Source: an uncultured Mycoplasmatota bacterium
Lineage (GTDB): Bacteria > Bacillota_I > Bacilli_A > RF39 > UBA660
NCBI GenBank assembly: GCA_900549285.1
Contig: URNW01000007.1
Coordinates: 1 to 51,582 of the forward strand
Direction of reading: 5' to 3'
DNA: 51,582 bases
Shown here: positions 17,057 to 25,609 of the stretch, one piece after another
How positions within the stretch are numbered: position 1 is the stretch's first letter
How the letters are laid out: every line of letters begins with the position of its first letter
Program-made: the position numbers and the translations under genes
Notes under the pieces: model-generated
Told to the model about the DNA's origin: nothing
Databases searched by the model: none
What the model saw: only the letters and a program-made list of their open reading frames with translations

Positions 17057-17995
17057 CTATTTAATCTTTCCAACAGCCTCTTTATAAAATAAATTTTCAT
17101 CAAAAGCAATAATAACTTTCGTATACTCTCCTTCTTTTGATTCAATTTCTAATTTATGCCCCAACTTTTTACATAACTCTGCTACAATATATAAACCCAT
17201 ACCAGTTGAACCAGGAACCTTTCTTCCATTTTGACCAGTAAATGTTTTTTTAAAAACTCTTTTAAGATCACTTTTAGGAATCCCTATTCCATTATCTAGT
17301 ATTTCTAAAATAATTTGTTGTTCTCTTTGATAAGCTTTTATTTCTATCTTTCTATCTAAACCATCTTTCATATATTTAATGCTATTGCTAATAATTTGAT
17401 TCAGCATAAACTCCAACCATTTATAATCGGTGAGCACACTAAGCCTACCAACATCCGTATCAATTTCAATCTCTTTTTCTAATAAAACAGTTTTATTTTT
17501 TAGCATAACATCTCTAATCACATGAGCTAAGCTAACTTCTTTAATAATATAATCATTTTGTGTATTTTCACTACGAATATAATAAAGAATTTGTTCTAAA
17601 TAATTATCAATCTTATTAATTTCTCCTATTAAAACTTTATCTGCTTTTTTATTATGAGTATATAAAGATAAAGCTGATAAAGGTATTTTTACTTCATGAA
17701 TCCATAACTCCACATATTCTTTAAAATCATTCATTTTTTCTTGATAATTTTTTACATATTCATTCATAGACTTATTAATTTCATACATCATCTGATAAAT
17801 TAATTCTCCATCTAAAAAATTTGGCTTCATGACTAATTCACAAATCAAATACTTTTCTTCTAATAAATCTAGTTTTTCTAAAATTTCACGATAAAAAAAG
17901 ACTCTTCTAAAATAATCATAAAAAAATATAATCAAGAATAAAGAAAAATAAAGGAGTGAAAGTAATACTAAAAAGATGACTGACTTTAAATCCAA
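17057..17995 (-). CDS. BceS-type sensor histidine kinase, 5' part frameshifted
   Basis: An intramembrane-sensing kinase body. It has one membrane helix (residues about 5-28), a DHp domain with phospho-acceptor His in WIHEVKIPLSALSLYTH, then the HATPase domain with N box (LNQIISNSIKYM), G1 (EILDNGIGIP) and G2 (GSTGMGLYIV). The frame begins only at TTG 17995, directly after an in-frame TGA, so the first membrane helix normal for this family is missing. That helix is encoded just upstream in another frame (see 17916-18080). The gene is either disrupted, switched by an indel, or carries a sequence error. The partner regulator is immediately upstream. Confidence 0.8.
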   Translation of the reverse strand: MDLKSVIFLVLLSLLYFSLFLIIFFYDYFRRVFFYREILEKLDLLEEKYLICELVMKPNFLDGELIYQMMYEINKSMNEYVKNYQEKMNDFKEYVELWIHEVKIPLSALSLYTHNKKADKVLIGEINKIDNYLEQILYYIRSENTQNDYIIKEVSLAHVIRDVMLKNKTVLLEKEIEIDTDVGRLSVLTDYKWLEFMLNQIISNSIKYMKDGLDRKIEIKAYQREQQIILEILDNGIGIPKSDLKRVFKKTFTGQNGRKVPGSTGMGLYIVAELCKKLGHKLEIESKEGEYTKVIIAFDENLFYKEAVGKIK

Positions 17996-18080
17996 TCATA
18001 AAAGATAAAAAAATAAAATAAGCAACTAGAACTATAATAATAATAACAATTTTATCCTTCAAATAATTAGATAATTTCAT
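17916..18080 (-). pseudogene. N-terminal fragment of the BceS-type kinase in another frame
   Basis: ATG 18080 overlaps the regulator stop codon as ATGA, the usual coupling in such operons; the second system in this window has the same overlap. It opens a 54-aa frame whose first 30 residues are a short basic start (MKLSNYLKDK) and a strong membrane helix (IVIIIIVLVAYFIFLSFMIG). Joining this to the downstream frame near 17980-17996 by skipping one base gives the standard two-helix BceS N-terminus. Left as is, the frame ends at TGA 17916. Confidence 0.75.
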
Positions 18081-18742
18081 ACTAAAACATATCCCTGTCC
18101 TTTTCTTGTCTCAATTGCATCTATTATTCCCAATTCTCTAAATTTACCTCTAAGACGACTAATATTAACCGTAAGAGCATTATCATTAATATACTCTTCA
18201 TTATTCCAAAGTTCTGTCATTAATTCATCTCTAGAAACAATATGTCCTTTTGCATCATAAAGATAAAGAAATATAATCATCTCATTTTTCGTAAGAATAA
18301 TTTCTTCTTCACCCTTTTTCACAATTCCTCTTTTTACTTCAATTACTAAATCATGATAATATATAGTATCCGTTATATTATTTTCTAATCGCTTTAATAC
18401 TGCCTGTATTCTAAGTAATAAGATCGTTGGATTATAAGGCTTTGTAATATAATCATCTGCCCCATAACTCATAGATAAAACTTCATCTATCTCTGTATTT
18501 TTACTTGTAACCATAATAACAGGCAAATTACTAACTTTTCTAAGACTTTTAAGTAATACTTCCCCATTCATATATGGAATATTTATATCAAGTAAAAGTA
18601 AATCTGGCATAATCTTTAAAATATCTTCTAACATGTGTTGATAGTCATTTAAAAAAGCAACCTCATAACAAGCATTACTAAGTAATTCCCTTAATTCATT
18701 TCTAACACTTTCATCATCTTCAATTATTAAAATTTTTTTCAT
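18077..18742 (-). CDS. BceR-type response regulator (OmpR family)
   Basis: A 221-aa OmpR-type regulator. ATG 18742 is chosen because GAGGG lies seven bases upstream, whereas the ATG two codons earlier abuts it. The receiver domain has the acidic pair in IIEDDES, the phospho-Asp in LLLDINIP, the Thr/Ser switch in VMVTSKN and Lys in DYITKPYNP. The winged-helix domain ends with the VNISRLRGKF and RKGQGYVLV pattern. It probably binds the TTACAAATTTGTAA boxes upstream of the BceA operon and the VanZ gene; which of the two regulators in the window does so is inferred from proximity. Confidence 0.88.
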   Translation of the reverse strand: MKKILIIEDDESVRNELRELLSNACYEVAFLNDYQHMLEDILKIMPDLLLLDINIPYMNGEVLLKSLRKVSNLPVIMVTSKNTEIDEVLSMSYGADDYITKPYNPTILLLRIQAVLKRLENNITDTIYYHDLVIEVKRGIVKKGEEEIILTKNEMIIFLYLYDAKGHIVSRDELMTELWNNEEYINDNALTVNISRLRGKFRELGIIDAIETRKGQGYVLV

Positions 18743-18796
18743 AAACATCCCTCTTTAAGTATATCATATTTAAGGATTTCAATCATTCATTATTTT

Positions 18797-19804
18797 CTAT
18801 AAAGACATCTCTTCATGTATTTTGCTTTTAGGAAATATAATATGAACTCTAGTATATTCTTGATATTTAGATTCAATATTTACCTCAATATCTAGTCTTT
18901 TACTTAATTTTTTAACCAAATAAAGACCTATCCCTGTTGCATAACTTTTCTTCCGATTAGAACCAGTAAATCCTTTATCAAAAACTCTTGGCAAATCTGA
19001 TAGTCGAATCCCACATCCATTATCTTCAATAATAAGTTCTACCTGATTATTTTTTGTAACTGCATAAATTTCCAATGTTTTTTTATTTTTATCAAAATAT
19101 TTCATAGAGTTGCCAATAATCTGCTGAAGAATAAATAAAATCCATTTTTCATCTGTATAAATACAATAATTTAAATCATGAACATTTAAAATAATATGAC
19201 TCGCTAAAAAGGAATCTTTATATTTTAACATCAACGTATGTATAAGATTAGATATATTAATTTTCTTTACAAAATAATCCTTTTCCGTATTATCACTTCT
19301 CGCATAATATAAAACTTGTTCCACATAATCTTCAATTTTCCCTAACTGTTCTTTCAAACTTTGATCTTGAATATTATCAGAATATAAAGACAAAGCTGCA
19401 ATAGGAGTTTTAATTTCATGAGCAAAGCTTTCAATATATTCTTGATAATCTTCTTTTTCCTGTTCTATCTTACTAATTTTATCATTCATAGATTTACAAG
19501 CCTCTTTTAACACATAATAATAAGGATAAACATCAACAGAATAATCTTTATGAATAACCTCAGAAATATAATATTTTTCTTCTAATTTATCACAAGAGTG
19601 AATAATTTCTAAGGCTTTTCTTTTCTTAAATAAAAAAAGAAAGATTAGATAGCCAAAAGAAAAAAGAAAAAGTGCTAAAGATAATATAAAAGCCACAAAT
19701 AATGGAATCTCAAATAAATAAAAAAGAACAAAAAGAACAATACTAAAAGAAAAATGAAAGATAAGAAAAGAAATATTCTTTTCTAAAAAACAACCAAAGC
19801 TCAT
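18797..19804 (-). CDS. BceS-type sensor histidine kinase (second system)
   Basis: A 335-aa intramembrane-sensing kinase. Two N-terminal membrane helices (about residues 9-30 and 34-58) are joined by a very short loop and leave no external sensing domain. The DHp motif is FAHEIKTPIAALSLYSDN, and the ATPase motifs are LQQIIGNSMKYF, LIIEDNGCGI and ATGIGLYLV. It overlaps the regulator gene as ATGA. Kinases of this type receive their signal from a BceAB transporter, here probably the module at 23.7-26.4 kb. Confidence 0.9.
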   Translation of the reverse strand: MSFGCFLEKNISFLIFHFSFSIVLFVLFYLFEIPLFVAFILSLALFLFSFGYLIFLFLFKKRKALEIIHSCDKLEEKYYISEVIHKDYSVDVYPYYYVLKEACKSMNDKISKIEQEKEDYQEYIESFAHEIKTPIAALSLYSDNIQDQSLKEQLGKIEDYVEQVLYYARSDNTEKDYFVKKINISNLIHTLMLKYKDSFLASHIILNVHDLNYCIYTDEKWILFILQQIIGNSMKYFDKNKKTLEIYAVTKNNQVELIIEDNGCGIRLSDLPRVFDKGFTGSNRKKSYATGIGLYLVKKLSKRLDIEVNIESKYQEYTRVHIIFPKSKIHEEMSL

Positions 19805-20460
19805 ATAAAATATCCTACTCCTCTTTTTGTTTTAACAAAATCAGTTAAGCCAATATCATCTAATTTTTTTCTCAAACGATTAATATTAACTAAAAGAATA
19901 GTCTCATCCAAATAATATTGATCATTCCATAAAAATTCAATTAATTTTTCTTTACTTAACACTACTCCAACGTTTAAAAAAAGATAATATAATATTCGAA
20001 ATTCATTTCTTGTTAATTCCACTTCTTTATCTTGAAAACACACTTTTGATAAATGTAAATCCAAAGTAACATCATGAACTTTTAGTTCCTTATAACGAAC
20101 AGGATCATTAAGTTTTAATGCTCTTCTAATTTTTTCTAACAAAATATATTTATTATAAGGTTTCGTAACAAAATCATCCCCACCAGAAAGAATACTGTTT
20201 AATTCGTCTTCTTCCGTATTTCTGCTTGTAACAAAAATAATAGGTATTTGTCTCTTCTTTTTAATTTCCCGACAAATTCGAAATCCATTTCGATTAGGAA
20301 GATTAATATCAAGTAGCATCAAATCACAATCTTTGGTTAAAATATCTTCTATAATTGAAGAAAAATCAGCTAGTGTTTCTACTTCATAATTTTCATGTTC
20401 CAGTAATATTTTCAATTCTTGAGCAATCTTTAAATCATCTTCCACAACTAACAATCTCAT
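19801..20460 (-). CDS. BceR-type response regulator (second system)
   Basis: A 219-aa OmpR-type regulator. The receiver residues are complete (VVEDDLK, phospho-Asp in LMLLDINLPN, IFVTSRN, DFVTKPYN), and the winged-helix domain is complete (LLVNINRLRKKL, RGVGYFI). It overlaps dacA upstream and the kinase downstream, both as ATGA, so all three are translated together. No BceR-type palindrome is seen in front of dacA. The target may be the ABC operon at 23.7-26.4 kb, which has a 10-bp inverted repeat at its weak -35 region. Confidence 0.9.
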   Translation of the reverse strand: MRLLVVEDDLKIAQELKILLEHENYEVETLADFSSIIEDILTKDCDLMLLDINLPNRNGFRICREIKKKRQIPIIFVTSRNTEEDELNSILSGGDDFVTKPYNKYILLEKIRRALKLNDPVRYKELKVHDVTLDLHLSKVCFQDKEVELTRNEFRILYYLFLNVGVVLSKEKLIEFLWNDQYYLDETILLVNINRLRKKLDDIGLTDFVKTKRGVGYFI

Positions 20461-21422
20461 TTTTTCTTCCTCCTACATAATAATGTCAATCCTAAAAAAA
20501 GAACAACAACCAAAACAATAACGACTTCATAAGGAATATTAAATGTTTCAATTTCCTCTTTCTCTAAAAAAACAGATTCTGTTGTAACATCAGCTACAGG
20601 GATTTCATAATTTTGATTAACCGTATCAATAATAGTTAACGTATCAATTAAATTATAAGGTAAATCATCTATTCGTTCTGCACCTAAAGTAATGAGGATC
20701 ATTTCATGATCTTCATGATAAAACAAAGCCGACATACAAAGTCCAGCAAGATCAGTATTGCCCGTTTTACTACCAATAATTTTTGAAGTATCTAAATTTA
20801 AAACTTGATTATACTTATTAACACTAGCCTCCACTTTAAGTCCATTTGTTAAAGTATATTCTTTAGTTGTATAAATTTCTTTAAAGAGTGGATTTTGTAA
20901 TGCATAATTTAAAATTAGCATTTGATCATAAGCTGTAGAATAAGCACCATCTTGATCAAGACCAGTCGTATTCACATAATGTGTATTTTCTACTCCAATT
21001 TTTTTAGCTAGTTCATTCATTTTAGCAACAAAAGTATCCACACTGCCACTTACAGCATAAGCAAGAATTTGTGTAGCATCAGCTCCGCTAGGAAGGATTG
21101 CTGCATAAAGTAAATCTTGATAAGTAACTGTATCACCAACTTTTAAGCCAGCTACTGAAGCATTCCAATAAATACCTGCAAGCATTTCATTTGTAATAAA
21201 AACATTTTCGCTAAAGTTATCAATATTTTCTATAGCGGTAAGTACTGTCATTATTTTAGTTAAACTAGCAACACTACGTACTTCATTACTATTTTTGTCC
21301 CAAATAACACTTTCTAAATCCATATCATAAACAATTGCAGCTTCACTACTCAAATTAGGAACTTCTAAAGCCCAAGCATAAATAGGAAAAAAACAAATAA
21401 AAAATAAAATTATTTTCTTCAT
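20457..21422 (-). CDS. dacA: D-alanyl-D-alanine carboxypeptidase (penicillin-binding protein, S11)
   Basis: Trims the terminal D-Ala from peptidoglycan stem peptides outside the membrane. The start is ATG 21422, with AAGGA at correct spacing. A signal peptide (about residues 1-20) is followed by the catalytic SxxK motif in ASLTKIMT, a variant second motif in PSGADAT (family usual SGN) and KTG in GSKTGNTD. The C-terminus has a membrane anchor (about 296-316) ending in RRKKK. Being first gene of an operon with a BceRS-type system is unusual, and suggests cell-wall remodelling is part of the response. Confidence 0.9.
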   Translation of the reverse strand: MKKIILFFICFFPIYAWALEVPNLSSEAAIVYDMDLESVIWDKNSNEVRSVASLTKIMTVLTAIENIDNFSENVFITNEMLAGIYWNASVAGLKVGDTVTYQDLLYAAILPSGADATQILAYAVSGSVDTFVAKMNELAKKIGVENTHYVNTTGLDQDGAYSTAYDQMLILNYALQNPLFKEIYTTKEYTLTNGLKVEASVNKYNQVLNLDTSKIIGSKTGNTDLAGLCMSALFYHEDHEMILITLGAERIDDLPYNLIDTLTIIDTVNQNYEIPVADVTTESVFLEKEEIETFNIPYEVVIVLVVVLFLGLTLLCRRKKK

Positions 21423-21446
21423 AAGCATCCTTCTTTACATTTTTCT

Positions 21447-21455
21447 ATTATAACA
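21447..21455 (-). promoter_or_regulatory. Extended -10 promoter element of the dacA operon
   Basis: TGTTATAAT is an extended -10 located 25 nt upstream of the dacA start codon. No convincing -35 is found at 17 nt. Confidence 0.5.
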
Positions 21456-21491
21456 TATATGAATCAAATTTTTACAAAAGCAAGCTAATAT

Positions 21492-21908
21492 TTAATATTT
21501 ATTCTTTTGTTCTATCAAATAGTTCCAAATTCCAAGGTGTCCTTTTGATAATATTGGCTCTTCTAATGCTTTAATATCTTCTAATATCCAAGCATATCTC
21601 CCCTCTTTATATTCTCCACAAATATATTCTTGATAATGATTCCTTTTCATATCCTCCACATATTCTTTTGTCATATAAATACAGTCAACTAACTGACATT
21701 TACAAATAATCATACCAAAACTCAAAGATTCCTTTTCAAGTAAATTGAAAAGCTCTTTTCTATTTCTAGTTTCTTGATCTATTTTAGTCATACTAGCATG
21801 TATATAAAGTTCTCCTCGATAATTAATCTTCCAACTTCTAGTTTCAATAAATTTTTTCTGATCTTTAATTAAAGTTGCCCATGGTTCCCTTAAACTTAAC
21901 ACCTTCAT
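21492..21908 (-). CDS. ASCH-domain protein
   Basis: A 138-aa protein of the ASCH (PUA-like beta-barrel) fold, thought to bind RNA or act on modified nucleosides. ATG 21908 is chosen because GGTGAT lies upstream and because the ASCH N-terminus (VLSLREPWATLI, then KFIETRSWKINYRG) begins there; the longer reading would add a spurious hydrophobic stretch. The end has the family pattern YAWILEDIKAL and GHLGIWNY. It stands alone between dacA and the Ppx/GppA gene, and no partner is evident. Confidence 0.85.
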   Translation of the reverse strand: MKVLSLREPWATLIKDQKKFIETRSWKINYRGELYIHASMTKIDQETRNRKELFNLLEKESLSFGMIICKCQLVDCIYMTKEYVEDMKRNHYQEYICGEYKEGRYAWILEDIKALEEPILSKGHLGIWNYLIEQKNKY

Positions 21909-21981
21909 CAATATCACCAATACAAGAATAACAAAAATAATAATGAAATTCAAATAAAAATACTCATAAAAGAGTATTTTA

Positions 21982-22878
21982 TTATTTTTGTTTATAAAGC
22001 ATATCTTTTATACCATCTTCCATATTTATTTTGGTAGGAATAATATATTTTGCCTTAATTTTATGTGATATTACATTTGTAACAATCTTCATTGCTCTAG
22101 CTCCATCAAACCATAAAGGATTATCACTAGCATTTCTTATTTTATTTAAAGAAGTAACTAGTGCATCTTGATCATACTGATCACTTTTCTCAATAGTTAG
22201 CATATATCTGGCTTTTTCACTTTGATAATTAATATTTTTATCTAAAGAGTACTTTGCATTTTGATACCAATATAAATGATCTCCTCCTGCTAGAATAAGT
22301 AAATCCGCTGACAACATAATTTCACCTATTAAAGAATCAACATATTGGTAAGATTCTTTAAAAGTAACAGTTGGAATATCATCTTTTAAACTAGGAAAAT
22401 GATTCGTAATATCAACAACACCAAAATCAAAATATTTCTTTCCAATAATTTTCCCTTTTTGAACAAAGATTAATTCAATAGAACCTCCTCCACCAATAAA
22501 AATACAAATATTACCCTCATAATTAATATTTTGATAACATCCTAAAGCCGTATATTTCGCTTCATCATCCTGAGAAACTACTTCTACTTCTAAAGAATAT
22601 TTTTCTCTTAGTTTCTGATTAATTACTTCTAATTCTTCTAAAGAAAGATTTCGAAATATACTACATCCATACACATGAACCTCTGATGTATATTTTAAAG
22701 CCTGCTCTATAACCATATATAATTGTTCTAAATCAAATTCAACAATTTTCCCTTCTTTTTTATAATTCTTCTTAAATTCTATCGTTTTATTATTTTCATA
22801 TAATAACTGATTATCCTCATAAACATGCGTTTTTGTATTATTACTACCTATTTCAATAATAGCAAATTTTCTACTCAT
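21982..22878 (-). CDS. Ppx/GppA-family phosphatase
   Basis: A 298-aa member of the actin/hsp70-fold exopolyphosphatase/pppGpp phosphatase family, near the minimum length for the catalytic module. ATG 22878 has GGAGGTGGG upstream. The phosphate-1 loop is FAIIEIGSNNTKTH, the middle GGGGSIELIF is the phosphate-2 loop, and LILAGGDHLY is the adenosine or equivalent motif. The usual C-terminal HD domain is absent. Whether it acts on polyphosphate or pppGpp cannot be told. Confidence 0.82.
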   Translation of the reverse strand: MSRKFAIIEIGSNNTKTHVYEDNQLLYENNKTIEFKKNYKKEGKIVEFDLEQLYMVIEQALKYTSEVHVYGCSIFRNLSLEELEVINQKLREKYSLEVEVVSQDDEAKYTALGCYQNINYEGNICIFIGGGGSIELIFVQKGKIIGKKYFDFGVVDITNHFPSLKDDIPTVTFKESYQYVDSLIGEIMLSADLLILAGGDHLYWYQNAKYSLDKNINYQSEKARYMLTIEKSDQYDQDALVTSLNKIRNASDNPLWFDGARAMKIVTNVISHKIKAKYIIPTKINMEDGIKDMLYKQK

Positions 22879-23099
22879 ATTCCCACCTCCCAATATCTAT
22901 TAAAATAATATCATACTACTTTTATTTACGCAATCCATACTAAAGAAAAAAGCCTTTTACTTAATATAAAAACACTTATCTAAATAACAATACAATTAAT
23001 ACTAACGCAAAAAATAGATATCTCAAAATATCTACCTTTTTATATCGCAATACTTTAAATCATGCTTTTTGGAACTTAAAAAGCTACCAATAAAGTAGC

Positions 23100-23540
23100 T
23101 TATCTTCTTACTTGATCTTGTTCACGGCTAATTGTATCTATTAATAAATCTAACACTTTTATACTTCTCAAATATTCTTCATGTTCAGGTATTGTAATGG
23201 TTTTTACCGAAGCACTTCTTAAATTATGAGCAAATTGAACAATATCTTGTAAACTTACTACTCCAGAATTTACCGCATCCATTAACAAGGTACAATAACT
23301 ATCCCATCTTCCAAAATAAATACTTATCATAGTCATTTCACCAGTAGCAAGTTTAAATTTCTCTTTAAATTGAGTTCCTAGTCCAGTCTTTAAAGCAAAC
23401 TCTCTTGATTTAGTTTGATTAATTTTCTTAGGATGCGTATATTCCCAATAAATTTCGTTAGCACGTCTTACACTTTTCATATCTTGATGTCTAGTTCCAT
23501 CTTTTGCAATAAAATCATAACTTTCAAATTTTTCTTCCAT
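23100..23540 (-). CDS. Hypothetical protein
   Basis: I do not recognise this 146-aa protein. The start ATG 23540 has AAGGTGA nine bases upstream. It is soluble, mixed alpha/beta in appearance, with a basic middle (residues about 20-60) and a helical C-terminal half; it has no signal peptide or membrane segment. It lies alone between the Ppx/GppA gene and the second BceAB module, with about 220 bp on its upstream side that show no gene. Confidence 0.6.
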   Translation of the reverse strand: MEEKFESYDFIAKDGTRHQDMKSVRRANEIYWEYTHPKKINQTKSREFALKTGLGTQFKEKFKLATGEMTMISIYFGRWDSYCTLLMDAVNSGVVSLQDIVQFAHNLRSASVKTITIPEHEEYLRSIKVLDLLIDTISREQDQVRR

Positions 23541-23615
23541 CAAAAACACTCACCTTTTGATTGAAAAATATATTATTACTTTTTTGAAATTTTGTCAAAT
23601 TAGCACTTTATCAGT

Positions 23616-23646
23616 AAAGAAAAAATTGAATATTTTTAAAATATCC
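23616..23646 (-). terminator. Probable terminator of the second BceAB operon
   Basis: Arms GAATATTT (23628-23635) and AAATATCC (23639-23646) pair with one G-T wobble, followed by AATTTTTTC on the minus strand, just after the permease stop at 23654. Confidence 0.55.
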
Positions 23647-23653
23647 ATCTTTT

Positions 23654-25609
23654 TCATTCTACAATATTCTTTTTAAACCCAAAGTAAGTAGCAATAAAAT
23701 AAACGAAATAAATCATTAAGAATAAAATTAAGTTACTAAAGAAATAAACAAGATATATTTTATCATTAGATAAAGCGATTTGAAATAAATCATTTAAAGA
23801 GGTAATACTACAAATACTAATAATAATTGGATAAATAAGAGGAAATAAGAAAAATAACAATAATTGTTTCCGAACCGTTTTAAATAATTTTCGATCTTTT
23901 ACACCTAATTTTCTTAAAACAGTATAACGATATTTATATTTAGTCGAATCACTTAAAGATTGAATAGCCAAAATAGTGCCCACAACTGCCGTAAAAATAA
24001 AAGCAACATAATAGAAAACAAAAGAACTAATAGTCATAAATCCATTGTTATTCGCTTCCTCTTGTCCCCTTACTACAATATTAGATAAAGAATAACAAAT
24101 CTGATAACCATATTCATTTTCTTCACAAAAATCTGGTGAAGCAAGCTGAATTAATTTACTAGCAAATTCTTCAGTTGTACCTTCTTTTGTATCCACAATC
24201 AAATGACTTTCACTAACACTTAATCTTTCTACAGCCTCATCAGGAACAATAATCACAAATCCATAACCATAAGCCCAAGAAAAAGTATATCCTTCCGTTC
24301 TAAATTCTTTTTGATGTAAAGAAATACCATTAGATAAAGTAATATTTTTTAAATCTGAAATATTTAAAGTATCTTTCCATTCTCTCGCAACATGTAAAAT
24401 ATATTCATCTTTATTTAGGGTAACTGGATCCATTCCTTTCATTTCTAATAACTTGTTATAATCACTTAGCTTTAATACTAGATCATTACTTCTCCAAGAA
24501 TCACCTAAATATTGAATGACATTATTATTAGTATCTTGATAAGCATCATAAGTAAACGTTTCTAAAATAGTATACTCTCTTTCAATAAAGTCTAAATAAC
24601 TCTCATATTTTTCCTTATCATCTGCTATATTAATATCATAAGGAGCATTCGCTTCAATTTGATAGTCAAACACACCCTTAAATAAACTAGACATATTTAA
24701 AGACACTAATGTAAGTGTAATTAAAACACTCATAGTTCCTAAAGTAAAGCTCATAGTTCTAACTTTTGACTGAAAAGTACGAACTACAAACAAATTATCA
24801 GATGTATATTTTAATCTTTTTCTTTTTAAAACCAAAGTTAAAATAAAATCAGCAAGAGTAAAAGTAATCCCGTAAATACTTATAATAATCATACCAATAC
24901 ATAGAAAAATTGTACCCATATTCGGTTCTATTCCAATATGAAACTGTCCATCAAGCAAATATGTAACATAAATTCCTAAAACTACAGAAATGATAAAACC
25001 AATATTTCGAATATGTTTATGTTTGATCATGTTCTTTTCATTTTGATGTTCCAAATAAAGTAAATCATAAACTTTAATTTTCTTAAATCTTCTTCTTGCT
25101 AAAAATAAAATAATAAGATAAATGATCCCAAAATAAAGAATGGAAAGAAATAAAGCACTAAAATTAAAATCCATAAGTACTTGATATGGCAAATCAAAAA
25201 TATTCATAATAATCGCTGAAAACAAACAACTAAAAACATATCCTATTGGTATAGAAATAAGGAAAGAAAAAATTCCTAAAAAAAGACTTTCTAATATAAA
25301 TATAGAGACAATTTGCTTTTTCTTAATACCCAAAACCATATAAGTACCAAATTCATGACTTCTTTTTGTAAACATAAACTTAGTAGTATAATTAATAAGA
25401 AAACAAACAACCAAAATAATAAATACATTCACAAAATACATAACATATTTAAAATTATCCATAACACTACTAAGTTCTAATACATCCTTAGAATTAGAAA
25501 TAAGATTAAAAGCAAAAATAAAAGAAAAAGCTAAAGTAACAGTAATTAAATAAATAATATAATCTCGAATACTTCGCCGTGCATTACGAAAAGAAAGCTT
25601 ACTTAACAT
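23654..25609 (-). CDS. BceB-type ABC transporter permease (second module)
   Basis: A 651-aa FtsX-like permease with the BceB layout: about four N-terminal membrane segments, four central ones, an external domain of about 210 residues (about 310-530) and C-terminal segments. The start ATG 25609 lies inside the end of the ATPase gene, with GGAGGAG (coding for its last Gly-Gly) as Shine-Dalgarno at nine bases. It is a paralogue of the permease at 14.1 kb: both start ML-x-KLS and both end in a basic tail. It probably pairs with the kinase-regulator genes at 18.8-20.5 kb. Confidence 0.88.
   Translation of the reverse strand: MLSKLSFRNARRSIRDYIIYLITVTLAFSFIFAFNLISNSKDVLELSSVMDNFKYVMYFVNVFIILVVCFLINYTTKFMFTKRSHEFGTYMVLGIKKKQIVSIFILESLFLGIFSFLISIPIGYVFSCLFSAIIMNIFDLPYQVLMDFNFSALFLSILYFGIIYLIILFLARRRFKKIKVYDLLYLEHQNEKNMIKHKHIRNIGFIISVVLGIYVTYLLDGQFHIGIEPNMGTIFLCIGMIIISIYGITFTLADFILTLVLKRKRLKYTSDNLFVVRTFQSKVRTMSFTLGTMSVLITLTLVSLNMSSLFKGVFDYQIEANAPYDINIADDKEKYESYLDFIEREYTILETFTYDAYQDTNNNVIQYLGDSWRSNDLVLKLSDYNKLLEMKGMDPVTLNKDEYILHVAREWKDTLNISDLKNITLSNGISLHQKEFRTEGYTFSWAYGYGFVIIVPDEAVERLSVSESHLIVDTKEGTTEEFASKLIQLASPDFCEENEYGYQICYSLSNIVVRGQEEANNNGFMTISSFVFYYVAFIFTAVVGTILAIQSLSDSTKYKYRYTVLRKLGVKDRKLFKTVRKQLLLFFLFPLIYPIIISICSITSLNDLFQIALSNDKIYLVYFFSNLILFLMIYFVYFIATYFGFKKNIVE

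Noticed and set aside
22070..22083. TTACATTTGTAA as a third BceR box
   Set aside because: The spacer is two bases instead of four and it lies inside the Ppx/GppA coding sequence, not near a promoter.
22894..23099. Possible small RNA or CRISPR-like element between the Ppx/GppA gene and the hypothetical gene
   Set aside because: No repeated units, no strong hairpin with T run and no clear promoter; seen as plain AT-rich spacer.
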